Positions 12,705 to 25,000 of a stretch of DNA of 64,000 bases are shown here, piece after piece. Under the pieces are notes generated by a model, which saw nothing but the letters and a program-made list of their open reading frames with translations, was not told the origin of the DNA and ran no database searches. The number at the start of each line of letters is the position of its first letter. Positions within the stretch are counted from its first letter, which is position 1. This DNA comes from Glandiceps talaboti (Eukaryota; Hemichordata; Enteropneusta; Spengelidae). Where the stretch lies: assembly GCF_964340395.1 (NCBI RefSeq), contig NC_135557.1, positions 6,037,716-6,101,715 of the forward strand. Reading direction: 5' to 3'. The translations under genes and the position numbers were made by a program.

Positions 12705-13029
12705 TTTGTTTCTTTTTGTTAGTGCATTTTTACTTCATTTTCTACTTTCAAAAGATGACGTTCATATGGGTCGTGCATTGCATGTTGGGTATACCTTTAT
12801 TTTAGGTCAGAGGTCAGATGTTGACTATAAATAGGCTGCATCTACTCGAGATCAAGGGAAACAGCTACGAAAGGAGTGGAACGAAAATCGGTTTTACTTT
12901 TTATAGACGTTTCGTACCCTATATGCAAATGTTTCTTTAAATGTCAATTTAAGAAATGGAAACATCTTTGCTATAGTAAATGCATGGCATTAAAATAAAA
13001 GTAAAATGTCAAGAAAAGAAGTATTGTTT

Positions 13030-14037
13030 TACTCATTACATATTGGCTTTGTATTCATAGCACTACATACTACTACATACTTGCTTTGTATTCACAGTAC
13101 TTCATACTACTACATACTGGCTTTGTATTCATAGCATTACATACTACTACATACTGCCTTTCTATTCATAGTACTACATACAACTACATACTGGTTTTGT
13201 ATTCATAGCACTACATACTACTACATACTGGCTTTGTATTCATAGCACTACATACTACTACATACTGGCTTTGTATTCATAGCACTACATACTACTACAT
13301 ACTGGCTTTGTATTCATAGCACTACATACTACTACATACTGGCTTTGTATTCATAGCACTACATACTACTACATACTGGCTTTGTATTCATAGCACTACA
13401 TACTACTACATACTGGCTCTGTATTCATAGCACTACATACTACTACATACTGTCTTTGTATTAATAGCACTACATACCACTACATACTGGCTTTGTATTC
13501 CTAGCAATACATACTACTACATACTGGCTTTGTATTCACAACACTACATACTACTACATACTGGCTTTGTATTCATAACACTACATACTCACTACATACT
13601 GGCTTTGTATTCATAACACTACATACTACTACTACTACATACTGGCTTTGTATTCATAGTACTACATATTACTACATACTAGCTTTGTATTCATAGCACT
13701 ACATACTACTACATACTGGCTTTGTATTCATAGTACTACATACTCACTGCATACTGGCTTTGTATTCCTAGCACTACATACTCACTGCATACTGGCTTTG
13801 TATTCATAGTACTACATACTACTACATACTGGCTTTGTATTCATAGCACTACATACTGGCTTTGTTTTCATAGCACTGCACACTAATACATACTGGCTTT
13901 GTATTCATAGCACTACATACTACTATAGACTGGCTTTGTATTCATAGCACTACATACTACTATAGACTGGCTTTGTATTAATAGCACTACATACTACTAC
14001 ATACTGGCTTTTTATTCATAGTAATACATACTACTAC
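13030..14037. repeat. 37-bp minisatellite array, ~1.0 kb
   Basis: About 27 tandem copies of a 37-bp unit containing TTTGTATTCATAGCACTACA and an internal double ACTACATACT. Occasional units have lost or gained one 10-bp ACTACATACT sub-repeat (for example near 13625 and 13850), suggesting that the sub-repeat slips independently. Confidence 0.95.
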
Positions 14038-14039
14038 CA

Positions 14040-16015
14040 GTGTTTTCTCCAGGACGCGCGATTGCGAGATTTGCGCATTTACAGACAAGAGCGCCCCTAT
14101 AAAAATACCCATTGCGCACGAGATCGCGCTCTAGATTTTCCAAGTAAAAAGTACCAGACTAGACACTATTAGGCGGAAGACAAGAAAATTAGAATTTACA
14201 TTTGGTAATGCAGGAATTGGTAATGGCTTCTCCTCTGTGACAAGCAAAGCTGTTTTTAATGTATATTGGATCGTGACACATGATATATACATTGTACATG
14301 TAGTATGATGTACCCAGTCCCATGACGATAAAGACGTAGCGTAGTACTAATGCATTAAAGTGTTGACAACTTTCAATGCGTGGTCAGTGAATAGCTCTGC
14401 CAGTATCATATACCCAACGTGATTGGGTGAAATTGCTCACTTTTTTGTAAGCTGTGATCCTGTTGGTCATATATGACGTATGACCTAATTACATTAATTA
14501 TTTCACAACATGGTGACTTGTAAAAAGGCCAGCATAGCGATCACACTTGGAGGCTGGAATGCGCCATATACAGTCATCTTATGAAGGGAAATATACATTT
14601 TTAGCAATAGTACATTCCTAGAAAGAATACTGATGTTTCTGTGATATAAATAGCAGATTGAATTACGACATACGGAAGAATTGAAGCTACATATGTTGAT
14701 GTGAGTCCACCCACGTGGAATATGTTTACAGTTACACATCGTTGTATCTACTACAAAATATACCAATGCATGCCAAAATCCTTCAAAATAATGTAACATG
14801 ACAATTTTTACGACATCGTCATGTGATTGTAATGTACTCCTTTGTACTTTTGTTCAAATCAATAGAATAGACGATGTCATTCGTGTCGTTCGAAGCCAAG
14901 AGTTTGAAGTAGTTTGGAGCTGAGACTGCCATGTGTTTCCTGTATTGTACCGTACACTCACTGTCGTAGTTTTCGGACAGACTCTGTTTTCGGACAGATA
15001 TCGACTAGTCCCGTGATCGTCGCCGTTTTCTCCGGAACTGCCATATTGTCATGCTCAAGCATTCGTACGAAAGACCAGGCGATACTAAAGTTTTGATTCA
15101 ATACTAATCTTGTGGTATCGGTTTTGAGAGCACTAATATCGGCGATCACTAAGTTACCGTATGTAACAACACTGCCGTAGTTGTCAGTGTTTTCGCTACA
15201 GCAAAGTACGCGAAATGTTGCAAAATCACTTCAATATCATTTCGCTCTTATTTAAATCTACAAATATTTCAGTAATAATTTTCTCCCAGTGCTCCGTTCA
15301 AACTAGATGACATTTTCCATGAAATCTTGATGTTTTTGAACGAAAATATGTTACTTATCTGGAGCAAAGAAGTGTATCAGATATCGGACAGTGCTCACGT
15401 TTACGGGCCCAAGACATAGACTGCCAAGCGGCGCCATGAACTGTGATCGAATCCCATGGTCGAATTCAGTAGTAGGACGGTGTTCATGATATTTCCTTTG
15501 CAAAAACAATCAACTTTAGTGTAACGGTGATTAAAATACCACAATACCAATGTTTTTGCCCAATATTTAAATCAAATGGAGTGGCGAAATTCTTAATTTA
15601 CGCAACAAATACGTAAATCGGTGTGGAAGTTCGTGTCCGATTAACTCAATACACAACACGAAAAGGTAGAGAGGGGGGAAAAGGTACACAAATGACGGAA
15701 CGCTACAAACGAAAAGTGAAACTGACAGACAAGCAAATCTATTATAAAACGTTGTCCAACATTAATGGAACAAGACAATTGACAGTATATACATGCGAAA
15801 ACATAGCATGTGGCTACATGCACTGTGCATCCCAACAGTGGGTTTTGTACAGGCATTTAAATATGTTAATATTCTCTGCTGTTTTTGAGCCTTCCTGACA
15901 GGGAGTTCCAAATGTTAATTCTGTAGGAACTGACATTTACACACGTACTTAAGGGTGTTTTAAACTTCCAGAGCCATACACAACGGTTGGACCTACTAGA
16001 CGGAACTGAACTGAC
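14040..16015. other. Upstream region of the carnitine carrier gene, no gene recognised
   Basis: Nothing coding is recognised. CAGTGTTTTCTCCAGGA at 14040 resembles the CAGTGTTCTCCC ends seen at 34532 and 37570 and may be one end of a related DNA element, but I found no partner. The carrier promoter and 5' UTR presumably lie in the last few hundred bases; no TATA box is obvious. Confidence 0.4.
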
Positions 16016-19000
16016 ATGGCGGAGATCAGTCCGGCTAAAAATGTCCTCGCTGGTGGCTTTGGTGGGATATGCCTTGTTATAACAGGGCATCCACTAGACA
16101 CAATTAAGGTAGATTTTACCTATCTATATATTATAAGTATGAAGAGAAAAAGTGTCCGTCCGAGTAGATGGGAGATGTTCACCTAAAATTATTTAGTTGG
16201 CCTTGCATTCGGCCACTGCAACATGGATGACAGACGTTATAATGTTACACACTCGGTACACATTCACATGTTATTGTTATTCAAATGTACATACATTTTG
16301 TACGTACGGTTTGATGTCGTTATATTAATACCCAAATTGGCAAAAATCAAGCTAAGATGTGGCTACTGATGTTGCCACTACACAAAAAGTTCTTAGTCCA
16401 GTAAAATTAATTCAAGCTTTTCACATGTCTTCAAATAAAAATAGTCAAAATGTGTTATAGGCCGTGGAAGGTAAACAAATCACTTAAACTAGTCCTGCTT
16501 CCAAAATGTGTATGCGACGCGATTCTGACAATGTCCGCAATACAACACCGTTGTGAGTTGTGACATTGTCCGAATCGAGTCCTGATGTACTCCAACTGCA
16601 AAAATATATCTATCAATCAGCCTACCATTGAAATAGTGATGGCATAACTCATTATGACCAATTATTGTTACTTGACCGTAACTGAAAACATTTGGCAGGC
16701 AACAACTAATTAACAAATTTTAGTTTTTTTTTCATTGGACATTTATTTATTTACTTTATGTATTTAACCTCTGTGAATGGTGTACATTAGGATTCATCAA
16801 TTAAATACTTTGTTTATCGTCCATGCATTTCCCTTAAACCTACCAGTCAAGACTCGGACCACACAATGTTATCATGTCACGTGAAATTCACTGTAATGTT
16901 GATTCATTTTCTGTTAGTACCTAATTCAAAGATTGATTGTCTTAAACAACGATTTAGAAATATGTAGTTATTCTGAAGATTTTTACATTTACACTAGTAT
17001 TGCGTGGAAATTCTGGGTAAATAATCTACCGGGAAACCTGCCCGCACACAGACGGTATTTGATGACGCTTTAGATTAAATTCCATGCAATGTGCTATGAA
17101 AAACATGGTATAATTAATGCATAGACAAACTCTCACAGTACAATCACTATACAGTATTATATAATCATTTTGTATGGCCACATTGATTTATAACCTGACT
17201 GTAAATGAAGTGATAACAATTAATTATATTTCCATCGCTACTCTCTTACAAAACATAATCTAACATATTTCGAGAGAGGTTTATAAAAAAACTCTGCAAG
17301 GTGAACCTTGCCTCTGAACTTCGATACATATTTTCTCCAAATCAATTAAATGATCAATATTGAATTATTATAAAGCATGAGTGTGAAAAACGAAATATCA
17401 TCGCCCAATCAACAAAAATTGTAACATCCATTGAGTAAATACATATTGTAGTTGACGGTCAACTATGTGGATGGTGTACATAGTAATGGGTTTTGATTTT
17501 AATGATACCAAATACATAGGATAGCTTTTTGTCAAAATCACAAGTTTAATATGTAAATACATATTTCGACATTTATCAGTTCCCGTTCCCTTGGACACTG
17601 GCCAATTTCTCCTGCAAATCGAGTTCACTTGCCAGTAACTGAAAACATTTGGCAGGCAACAAATAATTTAAAGTATTTAGTGTTCTTTGTTTTTCTTTGA
17701 ACTAAATATGTGCTTTGTGTCTAAAACCTCTGTTTTGGAATCTTATATGTATTTATTTATTCATTTATTTATTTATTTACTTTATTTATCCTTGGTAGCT
17801 CCTTAAGTAGCCAGTACTTCTTTCCAAGGTGGCCAAGATTCTACAAAATAGACACATCACAATCACACAACCACAACACAATGTTGTACATTAAAAGGGC
17901 CAGGAATGGTACAATATAGACAAAACTAACATCACAAACATGCTGATAAAAGTGTTGAAAATTCATAAAAACTATTTAAGAACTTTTTATAGGAAATCTT
18001 AGAAGAGTCGAACAGTCGCATATCTGTGCTACGAGGTCTTGTTTATGTGAATATGTTAAAATGCGAAATCAATCATGGAGTATTAAATGTGTTCTGTCGT
18101 CGTTATGTTTCAGGTGAGACTTCAAACCCAACCAGTACCTGCTCCAGGGCAATCTCCTATGTTTAAAGGAGCATTTGACTGTGCTCTTAAAACAGTGCGG
18201 AATGAAGTAAGTTGTTGATTTATTGAGCACCATTTCTCTTATGACAGTACATATTTAAAGATATAGTGACAATATGTAACATGTCGGTATACATTTACAT
18301 GTATTTCTATATAAGTATTTCTTTTATTGGTAATGAATACACATTAGTATTTTGAGTGGAAAATGAAAATAACCATTCAATGGTATTCTTTATACCCTGT
18401 CTAAATAATGTATTCATGAGTTCATTTACACACACAAAAGTGATTAGATCTTTCAGTTCAAGTTCAAATGCTTTATTAGTGTCACATAAGCACATGCAGC
18501 GAAACATGGACAAACAAGTTAATAATTTGATTGTGATAGTTTCAAACAGGGATGGTATTTAACATGTGATATAAATTAACAATGAATAGAATTAACCACC
18601 CCCTGGGGATGGTATACTTTCCCCAGGGGGTGGTTTATCGCTATTATATTATACTAGTATATTGAAAATGTCGGAAACAAGATAAGAACTAACGTTTTCT
18701 CGTTTCATATGCGCCTCTGTGAGTAATTTGCATAACAATAACGCTGCTTTCAAGTACAGCTTGCTGATTGGCCTCAACAATGACGTGACCGTTGTGCAGC
18801 GACTGGATTTATTTTATCTGCTCGTCGTTTCTAGGGATAATCTGTACATCGATCGGCTCATTAAAAGTGCATAGTGATGAATAAACAACATGTTTGACTC
18901 AAGTTATAAACTTGATGTGGTTTATTGAATACAGCGTGCTTCGATCGTTCCCGGCCGAATTCGCGACTCGGTAAAGTGAGACATAGACATGGCGGCAGTT

Positions 19001-22000
19001 AGCTGCAATAATTGTAGCGTTTGATGTGATTTTGACCCGGGGGGGGGGGGGGGCAACTCCATGGGTAACATTACGGGGGGGGGGGGCTCCTCACAAGCAT
19101 TAAAACCCAAACTGTTGTGATACCACTTTTATGCAAAAAAGGATACCCTTTCCATTTTAATTAGTCTAAGTACAATCGACAGGGCCGTAGCCTGACCAAA
19201 TTGCCGGGGGGGGGGGGGAGAACTTTGTCTTGGTGCAATCGTGCATTTAAAATTTAGGAAAATGCTAATTTGCATAAATTTGCATTCAATTTACATAATA
19301 TATATTTTAGCATACGCAATTAAATATCATTTGTAAGGTCAGAAAAAAAATGCTGGTCAACGGGTAAACTAACCCATCACATTGGGTAAGTAGGTCGATT
19401 TCATTTTTTCACAATGCTTGACAAGGATAAAACAAACTATATATAATGATAGCAAAATATTTCAGGTCAAGTTTAGTTCAGTTTAGTTCAGTTTAGTTCA
19501 GTCGTCTTGATACTATCTCATGCAATTTGTCTGCAAACAAATGTTGTAGTTCATCTCATCCTCTCTTCTCAAAAAATGTTAAGTCCCGCCAATTGAATCT
19601 CGAGCATTATTTTAGCCACCCCTTCTGTCACCTACACTACAGTGGAGATATCAAATCATATGGTACAATGATGCATTGGAAGGAGACAACTCCAAAGGTG
19701 AAAAAAAAATTGAAAATAAGACAGTGTAGGAGGCCATTTAGAGGCATATAATATCAAACCATATATAGACATAATAAAATACCAGAATTGAAACAATTAT
19801 GCTATGCATTACATATTATCTGGAAGTGTATTATTGTGGCAAAGCTGAAAGATATTATGCGGATGTGAACATGTTAAATGACTTCTCATGAAGTTTAATT
19901 TGGTTCCAAAAATCCCGAATAAAGAGCAAAACATTTCAAGACTTTCAGACTGGTGATGGCCAAATGGTCGTAAACTTTTGTTCAATTCTTTTTAGTGCAC
20001 ATTGGATCTCAATTCATGCTTGTATGCAACATCGGAGCCAAGTAAACCACTGTATAAGATATTATATAATTTGGAATAGACTCCAATGTATACCTCTGTT
20101 ACATGAACTATTCAGAAAATATAAAGAAATGTTCTTAATTTTGAAAAAAAATGCGAAGCCCGCATGAGGATATATTGCCCATGACCAGAAAAAAATATAT
20201 GGGTAGGTTGAACAGCTTTTTCATTTTTTTCTGGCCTAATGTCGTATCTTTCAAAGTAGTTGCCGAAAAGATGTCACATTCAAAGTAAAACAATGGATGG
20301 TGCTTTCTCAAATAAGTAACACAACAAATTTAATAATCATTTTCTTTACCCAAATTCCAAAACTGTTATGGCCTCGTTTATGTCGGAACCCAAGGTGAAC
20401 TCAGTGAATTATCCTTGCCATTATCATTATAATGGAAATTGAAGTTTGGATTTTGATGTCGAAGGTACAGCTCTGTTTACTGAGGGCCATTCTTTCCATA
20501 GCAAATTGTCGCCTCTAAATGAATTGCGGAATAACGCTAGTGTCAGTGTGCAATGAGATAATTATATCAAACAACATTTTAACCAAAGACAACGTCGAAC
20601 ACAATTATTGAAAGAAATATCTTCAAATAGTGGATCTTAAACTGCGTAGTACCTAGTTTAATAGTTTTTCAGGGCCACCAAATATTCCAAAAACTATCCA
20701 TATTTAAATCGCGCATGCTAGGAATCGTCACGTAAATGACGATTTTAATAGCATCGCTATGTGTTCAAAAAGTAGCTTTTTTTCTTTCTTTTTTCCAAAA
20801 TCTCAGGGGGGAGGGCAGCTGCCCCCCTTGCCCCCCCTCCAGGCTACGGTACTGATCGAAATGTCATTGTTCGCCGTAACCGTCTCAGTCCACTAGCACT
20901 CAGTCTGTTGTCTTGTGTTGATGGTGGCACTACAAATCTGATAACCCCATCATCATCTATATGTTGATAATTATCATTATGGTCCGGTTCTTGGATTTTT
21001 GGATCTTTACACATTATACCATTGCTGGAGACACGCTCGAGCTCAGTCTGGTTATGGTTGCAGGAATATTGCATGCTGTGACTAAAATCAGGGGTATTCA
21101 GGTGGAGGTGGCCCTAGATCTGAAGTGGCATGAGCGACGAGAGAAGTTTTCATGGAAGAAAAACAGGTTGAAATGCTTCCAGATTGCATAATTTACAGAC
21201 CCTTTCTGATACCAACACTTCATGAAAAGTATACCCTTTCTGATACCAACCAGCATACAAAATCGACCCCTTTCGCGCGGACCCTCCCCGTATAGCCGCC
21301 TATGGGAGTTGCCCCCCCCCCGGGGGATTTTGAGGGCTTTTTCCTCTGTTTTCGTTCCGACGTTTAACTCGAATCAAACGCTACAATTCCTCTAATGCAA
21401 ACACAAATAGATGGAACCGATTCAGATCTGAATCGCAAAGTTGGGCGGACTTTTCTGCTAAATTACGCCTTACCTGGCAAAATATCGGACATTTCCTAAC
21501 GCCAACATTAATTACGGAGCCTTCAAGACCAAAGAAGTCTTCAGATCTAGAGGTACCCCAAATCCGTCAAAATCGACAAATGTAGCAAGGCATGCAGCAG
21601 TTTGAAACGGGCAGTACGCTGACACCTAGCTCGCGTTTTCAATGTGGTCTCGTCTATTTGCGTTTGCGTTACAGGAATTGTAGCGTTTGATTCGGGTTAA
21701 ACGTCGGAACGAAATAAACGAAAAAGCCTTCAAAATCACATTAAACGCTACAATTATTGCAGCTAGGCGGCAGGTTGATATTTACAATGTATTTATATTA
21801 CTGGAAGTTACGTCAGTAGATTTTCGGGTTTGAGGATTTCCCTCTCGGATTGATGACTGATACTCTAGGACAGGATCTCAGACAAATTTCTATTTAGATT
21901 AATGGTAATTCGGCCAGTGTAAGCTCCTACACTTGCTTCATTTTATGACAGGACAGGACAGCTCACCAATGTTTCCACTCAAGCCGCGCCGCGCCGAGGC

Positions 22001-25000
22001 TGGGACCGATCTCGTGCATGCCTTGACCTTAGTACATGTAGTAGGCGATGATTTGTACAAATACGCGATGACTTGGTTGCTTTCGAAATTTCCTTCATAA
22101 TTTCTCATAAAATATTGTCTCATTGAGAGAAAATCCTCCTCTGACAATTCGCAGAGTTCACTATCAGTATCACGGCGGACTACAACTCAACGCTCGTAGA
22201 CGAAAAAATTTGGACGCAAGCCATCCGTGCATTATCGCACATTTTAGACGTGCTAGTTCGATGTCTAGACCAATCACATCTCTCGATTTGCGCCATCAAT
22301 ATACTGGTATAAAACAATAAGTAATTTGTAGATATCAATTAAAGTGGCCATACTTGATAAAAATAGTGTAAACTACAATATACAAAGTCCATCTTTGTAC
22401 GTAACTGAATAAATTACAAAAAGCTACAGAATACGCAAAATGTTTGTTACTGTGTGTACAATAACAAACATTTCTCATGTTTTAAAATTTTTATAGTTTT
22501 AGTTACAAACAGGGACTTGGTATATGTTGTTTTATCTCAAGGAAAAATAAATATCAAAATTGTTTTTTGAATTGAAAATAAAGAACTAAATGTCACTCAT
22601 ATGGCCACGTTAAAGTTGTCCTATGGTTTTTAATTTTTTTTTGAAGTTTTGTTTTGTTTTAGTTTTTAGTTTTAATTTTTGTTTTGTTTTTGACAGGGAT
22701 TTTTAGGTCTGTATAAAGGCATGGCAACTCCATTACTTACTGTTTCTCCTATGTTTTCGATCTGTTTCTTTGGTTTTGGAGTTGGTAAAAAAATTCAACA
22801 GAAAGATCCAAATGAAGCACTCACGTAAGTTTATGTCACTGTTAAAGCATTATAGTGTATTAGTTGTATCATAAATGTTGACTCTCGAGCATCAGTACAA
22901 ATGCTGAATGTTAGTGACAGAAACATGCGTGTCTTGGTCAACTATAAACGGAGTTTTGTGTAGACCAGGTGTCATTTTGACATACTGTATTATCATGGCT
23001 AGAAAATGAAAGATCATTTAAATATAGATGCATTGGTTTGTCATGCAAATAATGGTATAGGAATTATTCTAAGACAACAGTGTGTTCTCAGTTACGAATA
23101 TGTACTCTTTTTGAATGCTGATACAATTGCTTGAGGCAATGCTTTTGCAGAGAGTCTGAAGATGTATACAAATCGTGTAGGTTCGAAGGGGTACAGTTGT
23201 TCACAATTTCGAGTATCTGCTTTGTACCCATATAACTAGCATGTACATGTACTTATCAGGCTTGCAAGAGTATCAATGTTGCTTTCAAGTATACAACTTA
23301 AGAACTGATATCCATGTATCTAGTCGTCTAACAAAAACTTATGATAGATCAGCATTACAGTAGTAAATATATGCATTATCGGTAACTTGATGCCATTCTT
23401 AGATACTGTTTTTGTTAGAGTTGTCTGTCCTTATTTCAATAACCAGGTATTCACAGTTATTCAAAGCTGGAATGTTAGCCGGTGTTTTCACAACTGTTAT
23501 CCTGGCTCCTGCTGAAAGAATTAAGTGCCTTCTTCAGGTAAGCCATAATATCATCACAAGGCAACTGTTTTCTGTCGTCATTTGGCAATAAACCCACTTT
23601 CTTTTTACACTATTGTAATTATCCATGTGATGGATGCTGACGGTAAAAAAAGAGAGCTGTAATTTGACATTGTTTACAAACAGATATCATTTCATCTCTG
23701 ACAATAATTTTATATTACACTCTATTGCAGATCCAACAATCTCATGGTACTGCTATATACACAGGTCCTGCTGACTGTGCAAAACAGTTGTACAGAGAAG
23801 CTGGACTATTCAGAGGAGTTTACAAAGGCACCTTATTAACTCTTCTTAGAGGTAACATAATGACAGACTATTTTCTTGTAGTTGGACCTGTGTTCTTGTA
23901 CATATGATGATGCATAAACAGTAGAAGTCTCTATAAATGACGATTGTGTGATTACTCTCTGTATTGTAAAAAGTTGAGAGTTTCAAATTTTGATTCAGGT
24001 AATTGAGTTTTATAAGCCCTAGATATGAAACACGAAGTTGTCAATGCACATTATGTATTCTTTCTGTTTCATTGTGTATCTATGATTTAGGTTACGCTAT
24101 ATTTCATGCTGATCGTTAAGATTCGTTAGAAATTATTAGATAACACTGCAGTTTTTTGGAACATTTGTTAGTGTAAATTCTGATTCATTTTATTTGTTCC
24201 TTTATACCCTGTTAGATGTACCATCTACCGGCTTGTATTTTATGGTGTATGAGTGGCTGAAGAAATCTCTGGCTCCTGCAGGAAAAGGGTTAGACTCAAC
24301 ATTTTATTAAATATTTTCTCGATTTTGTTATTGATCAATATTACTTTGGAAATAAGACAATGCCAGAACAACTACAATATAAGATGAAAAACATACTTTT
24401 CAAATGTATTTCGTACAAACTCATTGGAAAATTACCTGATCCTAAAATTCATTTCGTGCAAACATAGAATGTGGAAAATGTATTAAATGTAAAATAGTCA
24501 AGTACTCGTCACAACTTATCACAGTAAATCCTCCATAGTGATAACTACTATAATCAGATATTTCAGTTGTAGGTAAAGAAATCTATTTTGTACTTGGCTA
24601 AATTCTTTGCAAATAAAACAAGTTTTAACTGTAAAAAATGAGGTCAGCGGTCAGGTGTTTTGTACAACACGACAAAATTATATATCTATTTAAATACATA
24701 TACATTATAATGATACGTCCTGTACATTTGTAATAAAACTAGACTCAATGACAGGTCATTACAAAATGCTATTATTATTGTTAATGTAATATTACTATTT
24801 TTGTGTAAAAGAATATTATGTCTATGATATAGAAAATTATAATCTGTGCTTTCTATACTATAGCCCCAATGAACTCAGTGTCGGAAGTACATTAGTTGCT
24901 GGCGGTATGGCAGGTGTCTTTAATTGGTTGGTAGCTATTCCACCAGACACTCTCAAATCAAGGCTGCAGACTGGTAAGTCAATTGAAATAGTAAAGGAAA

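Larger units (their letters stand above)
8540..12905 (+). mobile_element. DIRS-type tyrosine-recombinase retrotransposon, decayed copy
   Basis: Reading along the + strand, fragments appear in DIRS order: a gag-like ORF (8604-9737), RT and RNase H (about 9760-11250), a Dam-methylase-like segment (about 11260-11570) and a tyrosine recombinase (about 11635-12503). This gene order, with a recombinase instead of a DDE integrase, is diagnostic of DIRS-like elements. The reading frame switches many times and internal stops occur, so the copy cannot be autonomous. Termini are not resolved. After the last ORF the word CAGCTACGAAAG.AGTGGAACG occurs at 12549 and again at 12867, and an inverted repeat (GGAGGATAGGAAG / CTTCCTATCCGGAGT) lies at about 12570-12655. 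These are plausible pieces of the complex DIRS terminal and internal complementary repeats. Confidence 0.9.

Noticed and set aside
23725-23907. Independent 60-residue ORF
   Set aside because: It is exon 5 of the carnitine carrier read through into intron sequence.
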